Under the pieces are notes generated by a model. That model saw nothing but the letters and a program-made list of their open reading frames with translations. It had not been told where the DNA came from and ran no database searches. From contig NZ_JXAK01000003.1 in NCBI RefSeq assembly GCF_000829455.1, positions 62,001-126,000 of the forward strand: 64,000 nt of DNA, given 5' to 3'. The DNA comes from Gordoniibacillus kamchatkensis. Its GTDB lineage: Bacteria > Bacillota > Bacilli > Paenibacillales > NBRC-103111. Both the position numbers and the translations under genes were made by a program. Position 1 is the stretch's first letter. Every line of letters begins with the position of its first letter. Below, piece by piece: positions 7,800 through 16,290 of the stretch.

Positions 7800-8686
7800 C
7801 GCAGCAGCTGGCGCTGCAGGCGCAAGAAGTGCGCATGCTTAACGAGCGTCTGCAGGAGCTGAACCGCGGTCTCGAGGCGAGCATCGCCAACCGGACTGAA
7901 GAGCTGAAGCAGTCGAACGAGAACCTGGCCCGCAAAGCTGCCGAACTCGTGCGCATGGATGCTGCCAGAAGGAAGCTGCTGAGCAATATTTCGCACGAGC
8001 TGCGGACGCCGATGACTTCGATTCGCGGTTACGTGGAGGCGATACTCGACAACCTGTTCGCGACGGCCGAGGAGCAGCGCCACTACTTGCAGCTGGTGCT
8101 GAGCAAAATGATCGGGCTGAGCCGCCTCATCGCCGATCTGTTCGAGCTTTCCAAGCTTGAGTCCGGCCAGCCCGATTTGCATTTTCGCACCGTTCCGGTA
8201 GCCGTCTTCTTGGAGAGGACAAGGCAGAAGCATGAGCCGGACGTCGTTCACAGCGGCTTGCGCTTCGTCTGGAGCGAGGACGGACTGAAAGGGCTTGCCC
8301 CGCATGTCAGCGTCGTTCTCGATCCGGAACGCATCGATCAGGTGCTTACCAATCTGATATCGAATGCCGTTCGGTACACGCCGCCGAACGGGGAAATTCG
8401 TCTTCGCTTCGCCGTCCGGCAAGGGCAGCGCGGCGGCGAGCCGGCGCAAGAGCTTGTCGTCGAAGTGGAAGATACGGGCAGCGGCATTGCCGAGCAAGAT
8501 CTCCCGTTCATTTTTGAGCGGTTTTACCGCGGCAAAGACCGGGCGCCCGGCGGGAGCGGCCTCGGCCTTGCCATCGCCAAAGAAATTGTGACGTACCACG
8601 GCGGGAGCTTATGGGTCCACAACCGGGAAGGAGCGGGCAGCGTTTTTGGTTTCACCTTGCTGCTGTATGAGGAGACGGAGTCTTGA
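7796..8686 (+). CDS. Histidine kinase (HisKA-HATPase) coupled to the 7TMR sensor
   Basis: A 296-residue cytoplasmic kinase region. A coiled coil (residues 1-55) is followed by HisKA with the phospho-acceptor His in LLSNISHELRTPMTSIRGYV, then the ATPase domain with N box (QVLTNLISNAVRYTPPNG), DTGSGI and GGSGLGLAIAKEIV boxes. The ATG overlaps the sensor stop codon (ATGA) and has GGAAG four bases upstream, so coupled translation of two proteins is possible. The sensor and kinase could equally be one protein broken by a one-base deletion. It should phosphorylate the divergent OmpR-type regulator at 5630-6364. Confidence 0.85.
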   Translation: MTQQLALQAQEVRMLNERLQELNRGLEASIANRTEELKQSNENLARKAAELVRMDAARRKLLSNISHELRTPMTSIRGYVEAILDNLFATAEEQRHYLQLVLSKMIGLSRLIADLFELSKLESGQPDLHFRTVPVAVFLERTRQKHEPDVVHSGLRFVWSEDGLKGLAPHVSVVLDPERIDQVLTNLISNAVRYTPPNGEIRLRFAVRQGQRGGEPAQELVVEVEDTGSGIAEQDLPFIFERFYRGKDRAPGGSGLGLAIAKEIVTYHGGSLWVHNREGAGSVFGFTLLLYEETES

Positions 8687-9637
8687 TCATTCGAATTTGC
8701 TTCGATCGCGATACTGTTTGGCCGTGCAGCCGAACCGCTTTTTGAACACGTGATGGAAATAGTTGCTCGTCGAGAAGCCGTGCTCAAGCGCAATGCGCTC
8801 GATCGGCTCGTTCGTCTGGACAAGCCGCTCGCACGCTTTGGCCATCCGCACACCTTCCACGTATTCGCTGAACGTCGTGCCTCCGCGCTCCGCGAAAATG
8901 CGCTGCAGCTGCCGGCCGCTTATATGGATGCGTTCCGCAACGGTATCCAGCGTAATGCAGCGGCGGAAGTTGTCCTGGATGAAATCGGTCGCGAGCCGGA
9001 ACCGGTACTCGTTCATATCGCGCGCCGGCGGCTCTGCCGCCGATTCGTCGGCGCCGGCATAGGCGGCGCGCAGCATAATTTGCATAATGCATTGCCGGAT
9101 CGTGACGGACAGCCCCGGCTCGTGGCTGAGCAAGGCACGGTGCGCCACCGGGAACCAGGCGGCGGCGTCGTGCCGGTCCGGCATCGGCACCGGGGGCAGC
9201 CGGAGCAGCCGCTCGATGCATTCGTCGGCCTCGGCGGTATCGCCCTCGCCGCTCCGTTCCCCGGCCGGCGAGGTAGGCGCTGCCCCGGCTTCCGGCCGGT
9301 CGATGTCGATGTGCAGGCACAGCTCCCGCATCGGGTCCCGCGCATCGGCGTATTGCGCGTGAACGACGCCCGGACCGGTCAAGTAAAATAGCCCCTCCTT
9401 CAGCTCGTAGTCGATGCCCCCCATCGTGACGACGCCTTTGCCGCCGCATATGAAGTGAAACTCGTATTCGGAATGCTGATGATCGGGGATCGTATGCCCT
9501 TTCTGGAACATGGCGAGGTGGAAGCGAAGCATGCGGATGCCGTAACGCCCCCAGCGAAATTGCAGCTCCAGCCTGTCAAGGGCGTGGGGCTGTTTTTCCA
9601 TGGCGTGGTACGGGTACGATTTAGGGGCGGCGGCCAT
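8687..9637 (-). CDS. AraC-family transcriptional regulator with cupin sensor domain
   Basis: A 316-residue regulator. The N-terminal half is an AraC-type cupin (residues 35-105; PDHQHSEYEFHFICGGKGV, YYLTGPGVVHAQ-like pattern), expected to bind a small ligand, probably a sugar. The C-terminal part has two helix-turn-helix motifs (about 215-310; ITLDTVAERIHISGRQLQRI and IALEHGFSTSNYFHHVFKKR). The ATG at 9637 is preceded by GAGGTGA; a GTG nine bases upstream is the alternative. It stands alone, convergent with the kinase gene and divergent from the Gly/Tyr-rich gene, with no sugar gene adjacent, so its target is not evident. Confidence 0.85.
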   Translation of the reverse strand: MAAAPKSYPYHAMEKQPHALDRLELQFRWGRYGIRMLRFHLAMFQKGHTIPDHQHSEYEFHFICGGKGVVTMGGIDYELKEGLFYLTGPGVVHAQYADARDPMRELCLHIDIDRPEAGAAPTSPAGERSGEGDTAEADECIERLLRLPPVPMPDRHDAAAWFPVAHRALLSHEPGLSVTIRQCIMQIMLRAAYAGADESAAEPPARDMNEYRFRLATDFIQDNFRRCITLDTVAERIHISGRQLQRIFAERGGTTFSEYVEGVRMAKACERLVQTNEPIERIALEHGFSTSNYFHHVFKKRFGCTAKQYRDRSKFE

Positions 9638-9796
9638 ACAAATCACCTCGCGTCAGGTTTGTTCTTTAAGCATATCACGGTTGGCGCCCGGGCGGAACAG
9701 GCGCCTATTTTGCAGCCTTGCGCTCACCGGCCGGGCGAATGCTCATATGATACTGTAGGCTTTTATCCTATGGACATAATGCGAGGGAAGACGAAA

Positions 9797-10246
9797 ATGG
9801 CGAAACGCAAGACGATCACGGCAGCGGCGAAGCCGGCGGCGAGCGCAGCGGGGAAAAGCGCGAAAACAGCCGCTAAAAAAACTGCGCAGCCGCAGCGGCT
9901 GGCACCAGTCGCTTACGCCGGGGCCGGCGGCTACCACGACTATCGCGGCTACGGCCACGGCGGTTACGGAGGCCACGGAGGCTATGGGCATCACCACGGC
10001 GGGGGCTGGGGGTGGATCGCTCCGTTCGCTGCCGGGCTGGCCGTTCCGTATTTGCTCGGCGCAGTGAGCGGTTATCCTTACCCGTATGGCGCCCCCTATT
10101 ACGGCTATCCGCCGTATTCGGGTAACCCGGGCTATCCCGGTTATCCGCCATATCAAGGTTATTATCCGGGGATGTATCCGTACGGGGCCACGACGGTAAC
10201 GACTACACCCGCGATGGGTACGACCGTGACGACAACGAAGCCTTAA
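9797..10246 (+). CDS. Gly/Tyr/Pro-rich hypothetical protein with basic N-terminus
   Basis: A 149-residue low-complexity protein with no recognised domain. Residues 1-35 are Lys/Ala-rich, like a histone H1-type tail (AAKPAASAAGKSAKTAAKK). Residues 40-75 are Gly/Tyr/His-rich repeats (GGYGGHGGYGHHHGGG). A hydrophobic segment follows (WIAPFAAGLAVPYLLGAVSG), then Pro/Tyr/Gly repeats (GYPYPYGAPYYGYPPY) and a Thr-rich end. Gly/Tyr-rich and YPPY-type proteins of spore formers are often spore coat or surface proteins, so a coat role is a guess. GAGGG lies nine bases before the ATG and a terminator follows. Confidence 0.7.
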   Translation: MAKRKTITAAAKPAASAAGKSAKTAAKKTAQPQRLAPVAYAGAGGYHDYRGYGHGGYGGHGGYGHHHGGGWGWIAPFAAGLAVPYLLGAVSGYPYPYGAPYYGYPPYSGNPGYPGYPPYQGYYPGMYPYGATTVTTTPAMGTTVTTTKP

Positions 10247-10269
10247 CCGGACTAGCCGCGCTCAGCAAA

Positions 10270-10316
10270 CAATCCCGTTCGCTTCCAGGGGGGAGGCGGA
10301 CGGGATTGCCGTTTAT
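10270..10316 (+). terminator. Terminator after the Gly/Tyr-rich gene
   Basis: A 13-bp stem (10270-10282 with 10296-10308, one mismatch; core AATCCCGT/ACGGGATT) is followed by a T-containing tail. Confidence 0.65.
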
Positions 10317-10436
10317 CTTTGCTCCATCAGAAAGGAACAGCTGAGCCTGTACTTGGGCCGATTCCGTGCGAGAATCGGGGAGCCGCCTGGAACGGACGGC
10401 TTTGGCGGTGTCTCCTTAGCGCTCTATATCCTCGGG

Positions 10437-11984
10437 TCAAGGCTCCGGCTGCGCGATCGGCAGCGACACTTCAACCGTCGTGCCTCGCCCGAGCTCGCTC
10501 GTGATGGACATGCGGCCGTGATGGTTTTCGATAATTTTGTAGCTGACCATGAGGCCGAGGCCGGTGCCTTTTTCCTTCGTCGTATAGAAAGGTTCGCCGA
10601 GCCGGGGAATTCGCTCCTCGGGAATGCCGACGCCTTGATCCGTGAAGAGGAATACGATATTGCCGTTTTTGGCGAACACTTCGATGACGATGACGCCTCC
10701 GTCGGGCATCGCTTCGATCGAGTTGTTCAGCACGTTGATAAACACTTGCTTGATCTGGTTTTCGTCGCACAGCACGGACGGCAGCGGCTCGTTCAAGCGG
10801 GTAGTGATTTCCACATTTTGCATAATGGCCTGCGTGTTGACGAGAGCGACCGTGCTGAGCAATATGGAAGCCGTGTCCTTGACCTGAAACTTGACGGCTT
10901 GCGGCTTGGCGATGACGAGAAATTCGCTGACGATAAAGTTGATGCGGTCAAGCTCGGACAGCATAATATCGAAATAGTGATCGTAATCGTTGACTTTCGA
11001 TTTGAGCAGCTGCACGAAGCCTTTGAGCGACGTGAGCGGATTGCGGATTTCATGGGCGACGCCGGCGGCCAGCTGGCCGACGACGGACAGCTTCTCCGAC
11101 TTGATCAGCAGCTCGTCCGACCTTTTGCGCTCGGTAATGTCTTTGGCGATGACGTAGACGCCGTTAATACCGCCGTCCACATAGATCGGCACGTGAATAA
11201 AGCTCATAATCGACGCAAGCCCGTCTTTGCGGATGAACGTCTGCTCGAAATATTGCGTCTGTCCCTCGAGCGCCAGGGCAAAATGCTTCTCCCACCGCGT
11301 CGACTCGCCGGGCAGCAGCAAATCGGCGATCGGCTTGTGCGTCAGTTCCTCGGCGGCATAGCCGGTGATTTTCACCATCGCCGGGTTGACGGTAATAATG
11401 CGCCCGCCGGCATCGAGCGAGCAGACGGCGTCCGGATTGTTCTCGAACAGCGACTTGTAGCGCTGCTCGCTTTCGACCAGCCGTTTTTCCGCCCGATTGC
11501 GTTCGTATACCGCATGGATCATCGAATACGAGCGCAAATACGGATCGTCCTGGCTTTCTTCAATCAGTTTGCGCAGCTGATCGTGCGACGGATCGTTTTC
11601 CGGATACCCTTCCTTCTTGGCGGCGCTGGCGATGCGCAGCATTTCCATCACATTGATGATATGGTCGCGGTGAATGCGCGCCGCAGACGCTTGTTTGCGC
11701 CGCTTCCGGCCAGGGACGCCGAGCGTTACGACACCGCTGTTGCTGTCGTAATTGACGACGTAATTCATGTTGACGATGTTAGTGCGGTCGATGAGACGGA
11801 AGCCGTCTTCATAGAGCCACTCCTCCAACGAGTCGAGCGTAGCGCTGAAATAGTATACTTCGTCCAGTGTATGGATAAGCAGTTGATTTTCGCGAAAGCT
11901 TTCAACCTTGACGACATCGCTCGACGAAATGAGCAAGATTTCCGAGTCCTTGCGGCCGTCTCGGGTGACCGGAATTTTTCTCAT
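10437..11984 (-). CDS. LytTR-PAS histidine kinase (sporulation-kinase-like)
   Basis: A 515-residue soluble kinase with an unusual order of domains. Residues 15-110 match a LytTR DNA-binding domain (ILLISSSDVVKVESF, GFRLIDRTNIVNMNYVV). A PAS domain follows at about 172-288 (RYKSLFENNPDAVCSLDAGG, DITERK), then HisKA with His311 (AAGVAHEIRNPLTSLKGF) and an ATPase domain (N box LNNSIEAM at 419-426, DQGVGIP 449-455, GTGLGL 473-478). The kinase half resembles KinA/KinE-type kinases that feed the Spo0 phosphorelay. No membrane segment or partner regulator is present. A LytTR domain joined to a kinase would let one protein bind DNA or RNA-polymerase-proximal sites and signal, or the domain may now serve as a sensor. 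Confidence 0.88.
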   Translation of the reverse strand: MRKIPVTRDGRKDSEILLISSSDVVKVESFRENQLLIHTLDEVYYFSATLDSLEEWLYEDGFRLIDRTNIVNMNYVVNYDSNSGVVTLGVPGRKRRKQASAARIHRDHIINVMEMLRIASAAKKEGYPENDPSHDQLRKLIEESQDDPYLRSYSMIHAVYERNRAEKRLVESEQRYKSLFENNPDAVCSLDAGGRIITVNPAMVKITGYAAEELTHKPIADLLLPGESTRWEKHFALALEGQTQYFEQTFIRKDGLASIMSFIHVPIYVDGGINGVYVIAKDITERKRSDELLIKSEKLSVVGQLAAGVAHEIRNPLTSLKGFVQLLKSKVNDYDHYFDIMLSELDRINFIVSEFLVIAKPQAVKFQVKDTASILLSTVALVNTQAIMQNVEITTRLNEPLPSVLCDENQIKQVFINVLNNSIEAMPDGGVIVIEVFAKNGNIVFLFTDQGVGIPEERIPRLGEPFYTTKEKGTGLGLMVSYKIIENHHGRMSITSELGRGTTVEVSLPIAQPEP

Positions 11985-12043
11985 TCGCCCAGCTCCTGTC
12001 TGTCGTGAAGATAGTTTGCGCTGCCGGAAGCGTCATCGATCGG

Positions 12044-12095
12044 ACTGTCCCAGTGGAACAGTATCATTATACGCTGTGGCATTCAACCTAGTAAA
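12044..12095 (-). promoter_or_regulatory. Candidate promoter of the LytTR-PAS kinase
   Basis: On the minus strand TATAAT (12071-12066) lies 18 bp from TTTACT (12095-12090). Between the -10 and the gene is a near-palindrome, ACTGTCCC-AGT-GGAACAGT (12044-12062), with one mismatch between arms, which could bind a regulator. Confidence 0.5.
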
Positions 12096-12240
12096 TGACA
12101 TTTTGAATGAGGACAGACCGGCCGTGAATACGATATACGGTACTATATTTGCGTGCATTGGGTGCCGAGGTCGGCCGGTCAAATTTGCAGTTTTGCTTGG
12201 CATTTCTATTAAGCTGGAAAACTTCGGTTGGTCGCTCGTC

Positions 12241-12432
12241 CGATAGCGGAAAATTGTTCCGTTATCGTTCCATTTCCCAGGGATTTCCCGAAATTAGCGG
12301 AACAGCGGTACGTTATTACCGCCTTTTAAACGGGAATCGCTCTTGTTCCGGACCGATAGCGGAACCTCGTTCCGTTAAGGTGCAGCCGGTGTCACTTTAT
12401 GCGTGCAATAACGGAACAACGTTCCTCTAAGG
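12241..12432. repeat. Cluster of four palindromic TAGCGGAAC...GTTCCGTTA repeats
   Basis: Four degenerate copies of one 25-27 bp palindrome: 12241-12267, 12293-12319, 12354-12380 and 12407-12432. The consensus is roughly (A)TAgCGGAAc-NNN-gTTCCGtTA(a). A fifth copy is at 32104-32129. Each can form a hairpin with arms of 8-11 bp. They lie in an 850-bp gene-free interval. They are too short and irregularly spaced for CRISPR and look like a dispersed intergenic palindrome family. Confidence 0.8.
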
Positions 12433-12838
12433 TCGCGCTGCTAAGGTAATTTCCGCTGCGGCGTGCGGGCATGGAGCTCATGCAATCCTAATAATGGAAC
12501 CGCCCTCCGGATCAGGCCTCTGCCCGCCCTCTCAATCAACCTGTTACAATCTCATAATGATTTTACCATTTTCCCGGATTTCTGAGAATAGCCGGGATTT
12601 TAGATAGAGTTTTCCTAGTTGCTGCTAGAGCGATTGCCGGGCGAGAACCGGACCGTCGCAAAAATGCTCCCCTCCGCGACATTTGGCGGTGGAGAGCATT
12701 GTGCCTCACAGTATAAAGCTGCAGATTCGTTCCGGTGCCCTGCACATGCGGCGTGCGATTGCGCCTGGCGGCTATAGGCAGGCGGTGATTGCATACTAGA
12801 GTCGCATCCTTGCTCAGCTGCGGGACCCAGCTTCTCCG
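12433..12838. other. Gene-free interval with hairpins
   Basis: No convincing gene is seen. A short minus frame at 12563-12745 lacks a ribosome site and family features. A hairpin (AATGCTC...GAGCATT, about 12663-12700) and a CCCGG/CCGGG pair at about 12573-12597 could stop transcription coming from the VanY-like gene. Confidence 0.5.
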
Positions 12839-13891
12839 CTATTGCTTCGGCTTCGTACCGGCGGCGACGGCATCCTGGAAATACTCCTCGAGCGTAATGC
12901 CCTGCTTGGCGATCTCCTTCGCCACGTCGACGCCGACGTAGCGAATATGCCAAGGCTCGTACTCGTAGCCGGTAATTGATTCCTTGCCTTTCGGATAACG
13001 GATAATGAAGCCGAAATCGGCAGCGTGAGCGACGAGCCATTTGGCCGCAGGGGAATCGGCAAAACATTGCTCGACCGCGCACTTGGGATTGCCGTCGCCG
13101 ACGTCGATGGCGAGGCCGGTCTGGTGCTCGCTCTGTCCGGGCTTGGCGCTGAATTGGGACGCCGTTTGCTCGCCTTGCGATTTTACGTTTCCGCCGAAGA
13201 TCGATTTTTGCGTCGCATACGAGCGGTAAGCGGAGATGCCGTACAGCTGAATGCCGTCCTTTTTGGCGGCGGCGAACAGCTGCTCGAGCGCTCCGGCCGC
13301 TTCGGGACGCATCATGCGCTTCTCGCTCTTTTCCTTGAAGGTAAACGGCACGTTCGGCTCGATGAGCTTCGGTATGTATGTGCCCGGCATGCTGCGCTGC
13401 TTGTTGACGACGACGTCGAGCGCGTCGGGGTTCGTTACGGTCGGCACCCCGCCGACAGTGGCGATCGTATCGTCGAGCGACGTTTTGACGGTGACCGGAA
13501 TGTCTTTCTTGAGGCTGCCGTATTGGACGGTGACGATGGCCGTTTGCCCGGTTTTCGCTTGGGCGGATGCAGCAATTGTTCCGTCGGCCGCCGCCGTTAC
13601 GATGTCGGGCGCGCTGGAGCTGAGCGTCAAGCTTTTGTCGCCGGCTAGCGGCTGTTTGCTCTGATCTTTTTTGACACCGGATACGGTTACCTGCTTCTTC
13701 GCTCCAGGCGATAAAGACAACGTTCCAGGCTCGACGGCCAGTGCGATATAAGAGCCCGACGGCTTAGTGGCGCCGGCGGGCGGCGCTGCTGCGTCAGACG
13801 GGCTCGGAGCCGCCTTGCTGCATCCTGCCAGTAGGGCGGCAGACAACAGCAGAGCAGCGGCGGTCCTGCGGGCGAGCGGTAATCGGTTCAC
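12839..13891 (-). CDS. VanY-type D-Ala-D-Ala carboxypeptidase lipoprotein
   Basis: A 350-residue secreted lipoprotein. The GTG at 13891 has AAAAGGAG eight bases upstream and gives a signal peptide with lipobox LLAGC. Residues about 50-150 form a Big_2-like Ig domain (SLSPGAKKQVTVSG, TVQYGSLKKDIPVTV). The C-terminal region (about 180-330) is a VanY/DD-carboxypeptidase of the M15B type: the zinc motif SEHQTGLAIDVGD and EPWHIRYVG are intact, with SAYRSYATQK upstream. It should remove terminal D-Ala from peptidoglycan stem peptides at the outer membrane face. There is no van resistance cluster around it, so wall maintenance is more likely than glycopeptide resistance. Confidence 0.9.
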   Translation of the reverse strand: MNRLPLARRTAAALLLSAALLAGCSKAAPSPSDAAAPPAGATKPSGSYIALAVEPGTLSLSPGAKKQVTVSGVKKDQSKQPLAGDKSLTLSSSAPDIVTAAADGTIAASAQAKTGQTAIVTVQYGSLKKDIPVTVKTSLDDTIATVGGVPTVTNPDALDVVVNKQRSMPGTYIPKLIEPNVPFTFKEKSEKRMMRPEAAGALEQLFAAAKKDGIQLYGISAYRSYATQKSIFGGNVKSQGEQTASQFSAKPGQSEHQTGLAIDVGDGNPKCAVEQCFADSPAAKWLVAHAADFGFIIRYPKGKESITGYEYEPWHIRYVGVDVAKEIAKQGITLEEYFQDAVAAGTKPKQ

Positions 13892-14031
13892 GGGAGCAGC
13901 TCCTTTTCGTGCGGTTGATCGGTGGATCGCATGATGACAAGGTTTTATTATAGCACGATTTCCCGAAGGCACCTTAATTTTACCTTAAAAATGCCTGGCG
14001 TACGGCGAGAAGGGCGGCAGAACTCCGGATC

Positions 14032-14127
14032 GGCATATGGGGCTGCGGCTCCGTTGAACTCGCGTTCCCATGAATGAACCAAAAGGCGGGAACGCGAGTT
14101 CAAAAGTCGCTCTGCGCCCCATATGCC
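14032..14127. repeat. Large two-tier hairpin / inverted repeat (96 bp)
   Basis: The outer arms GGCATATGGGGC (14032-14043) and GCCCCATATGCC (14116-14127) and the inner arms, 16 bp each (14054-14069 and 14088-14103; core GAACTCGCGTTCCC), are both perfect. The two tiers are separated by short unpaired segments of about 10 bases and the central loop has 18 bases. It lies between divergent genes, 140 bp from the vanY-like start, has no T-run and encodes nothing. It could be a MITE-like remnant or a structured regulatory element. Confidence 0.75.
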
Positions 14128-14298
14128 ATCCTGCGTCCTGCCGCAGCTCTCGATTATAGGCAACCGGCCGGCGGCATTCGCGTTCCCGTTCCATAAAAAT
14201 CCACATTGTGTGAACGCATGGCAGCAGGAACTTGCCGCTTCGGCGTCGAATCAAAAACGACAAACTTCGACCAGCGCAGCGCTTCGGTTTACAGCAAT

Positions 14299-14312
14299 CG
14301 GAAGCGCTTACA
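14299..14312 (+). promoter_or_regulatory. Candidate CcpA (cre) site
   Basis: CGGAAGCGCTTACA matches the catabolite-responsive consensus TGWAANCGNTNWCA at 12 of 14 positions. It lies about 20 bp before the DUF2334 gene start, close to the ribosome site, where CcpA would act as a roadblock. Confidence 0.5.
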
Positions 14313-14332
14313 ATCAGAGGAGGAATGTGCCG

Positions 14333-16282
14333 ATGGCGCGTCGCCCTAAGCCGCGGATTTATCGTTGTCGGCTATCGCATGTATTGGTTGCAGCGCTGCT
14401 GCTTTTTTTCCTCGTCCCCGACGAGGCGATGATTACCGCCGTCGGCGAGACGACGATGCCGAAATTTGTCATGCTGCGGCTCGAGGATGTCGGCCCCGGC
14501 GGGCAGTATGACTCGCTGGAGCAGCTCGGCAAGCTGCGGGCCGTAATTGAATATATGCAGGCGCGGAACATTCCCGTTCATCTGGCCGTTATTCCGCGTT
14601 GGCTGAACTATGGCGATGGCGGCTCCGTCTACGACCGGTCGCTGGACGATGCGGGCGACCCGCTGACCGCCGCGTTCGGACGCGTGCTGCGCGCCGCGGT
14701 GCAGCGCGGCGCGTCGGTCGGGATGCACGGCTATACGCACCAGGCAGGCAACGCACCGCGCAAGGACGGGTTTCAGGAATCGGGCATCGGCAACGAATTC
14801 AACGTCGAGGGGTTGCCAGATACGGACGCCGCCGCTTACGCCGACGCCCGCTTGCGCGAAGGGCTGCGGATTATGAACGCTGCGGGACTGCCGCCGCGCT
14901 TCTGGGAGGCGCCGCATTATCATACGACGGCCGAGCAGGACGCCGAATTCCGCCGTTACTTCGGGCTGCTGTATCAAGCCGACGTGCACGCGAACCGGAA
15001 TGCGCCGGAGGCGCAATATCGCAGCGAGCGGCTGCAAGGGCGGGGGTTCGGCGCGGTGAACGTGCCGACGCCGTTTTCGTATATACCGTATAACAAAGAC
15101 GAAAACTTGATTCTCGACAAGCTGGGCAAATCGAAAAATATCGTTTCCTTCTTCTACCACCCATTTCTCGAATTCAAGCATCTGGAGCAGGTGACGGATA
15201 ATGCCGGACTGCCCGTGCTGCGCGACGGAATACCGGAGTACCGGTATCCGGACAAGGCGCGCACGCTGCTGCAGAAGCTGGCGGCGAAGCTGAAGGCGCG
15301 AGGCTACTTGTTCTATTCCATTCACGATTATGTACCGTTTACGCCGGCGGCGATGGCGTCGCTCGGCGTACCGGGCGGCGAGCAGGCGCTGCTCGGCGAC
15401 ATCGACGGCGATGCGGCCGCCGATCTGATACGGTGGGAGCGGACGAGCGGCGCAGTAACTGCCGCTTCCGGCGCTTTGGGGAGAAACCGTTACGATGCGG
15501 CGCCGGAGGCGAAGCGCTGGGCCACGATCCCTTATGCGCCAGGCTCCGTCATGGCGCTCTGCGACGCGCGGGGCGACCGCTTCAGCGACCTGTGGGTGCT
15601 GCGCGGCTCCGGCAAAGTGTTGGAGCGATACGCCAATAGCGGTGCAGCGTTAGCGCTGAAGCAGACGTGGCAGGTGTCGCTGGGCGCGGCGCGGGAACTG
15701 TTTGTGCTGCCGCAAACGAAAGGCGGCTTCGTCGTAGCTGCGCTGGCTGCCGACCAATCGGCGCTGCAAGGCGTATACGTGAAAGGGGACACAGCCAAGC
15801 CGCTCACGCCGTTCCGCTTCAAAACGAAGCATGAGAAAAGATTCATGATCAGCAGCGACGCCGGGGGGCTGGGGCGTCCGGAGGCGCCGGCGCTCGTGCT
15901 GTCGCGGCGGGATTCGTCGACGCTCGTCGGCTTCACTCCGGATCTCAAGGAGCTGGGCTGGACGATGCAAACCGCCGATCTCGGCGTGCCGGCCGAACGA
16001 GGCGAGCTGGCGCTCGGCGATTTTAACGGCGACGGTCGCGAAGATGCCGTTTGCTTCGATACCGAGCGGCGTACGTACACCGTTTACTTGCAAGGGCCGG
16101 ACCGCAGCTTCGCGCTGCTGTCGTCGTTCGGCCCGTGGGGCGGCGTCGGCGGCAAGCTCGCGGTCGCCGATCTGGACGGCAACGGCAAGAGCGACCTCGC
16201 CCTGTTCGAACATGACGAGCCCGTTGCCGATGCGGCGTTGTCATACGAAACGAGGCTGTCGCCGGTATTGGCCGGGAAATAA
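14333..16282 (+). CDS. DUF2334 polysaccharide-deacetylase-like protein with FG-GAP repeats
   Basis: A 649-residue secreted protein. The ATG at 14333 follows GAGGAGG and gives an N-terminal membrane/signal segment (VLVAALLLFFLVP). Residues about 45-345 match DUF2334, a branch of the polysaccharide deacetylase (NodB-like) fold: FVMLRLEDVGPGG, GASVGMHGYTHQ and FWEAPHYH hold the expected Asp/His metal residues. The C-terminal 290 residues carry three FG-GAP/VCBS-like calcium motifs (GDIDGDAAADL, GDFNGDGREDA, ADLDGNGKSDL) of a beta-propeller type. Deacetylation of an extracellular polysaccharide is likely; the propeller may bind it. A longer upstream frame exists but has no ribosome site. Confidence 0.88.
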   Translation: MARRPKPRIYRCRLSHVLVAALLLFFLVPDEAMITAVGETTMPKFVMLRLEDVGPGGQYDSLEQLGKLRAVIEYMQARNIPVHLAVIPRWLNYGDGGSVYDRSLDDAGDPLTAAFGRVLRAAVQRGASVGMHGYTHQAGNAPRKDGFQESGIGNEFNVEGLPDTDAAAYADARLREGLRIMNAAGLPPRFWEAPHYHTTAEQDAEFRRYFGLLYQADVHANRNAPEAQYRSERLQGRGFGAVNVPTPFSYIPYNKDENLILDKLGKSKNIVSFFYHPFLEFKHLEQVTDNAGLPVLRDGIPEYRYPDKARTLLQKLAAKLKARGYLFYSIHDYVPFTPAAMASLGVPGGEQALLGDIDGDAAADLIRWERTSGAVTAASGALGRNRYDAAPEAKRWATIPYAPGSVMALCDARGDRFSDLWVLRGSGKVLERYANSGAALALKQTWQVSLGAARELFVLPQTKGGFVVAALAADQSALQGVYVKGDTAKPLTPFRFKTKHEKRFMISSDAGGLGRPEAPALVLSRRDSSTLVGFTPDLKELGWTMQTADLGVPAERGELALGDFNGDGREDAVCFDTERRTYTVYLQGPDRSFALLSSFGPWGGVGGKLAVADLDGNGKSDLALFEHDEPVADAALSYETRLSPVLAGK

Positions 16283-16290
16283 GCTGATGG

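Noticed and set aside
10353-12008. 551-codon plus-strand frame opposite the LytTR-PAS kinase
   Set aside because: The minus strand has full kinase motifs; the plus frame is a by-product of GC-rich codon use with no family pattern or ribosome site.
12241-12432. CRISPR array
   Set aside because: Repeats are only 25-27 bp, degenerate, few, and there are no uniform spacers or cas genes.
12563-12745. 60-codon minus frame after the VanY-like gene
   Set aside because: It overlaps hairpin structures, lacks a ribosome site and has no family resemblance.
12839-13891. Glycopeptide resistance determinant
   Set aside because: The protein is VanY-like, but there is no vanS/R/H/A/X gene nearby; house-keeping wall trimming is more likely.
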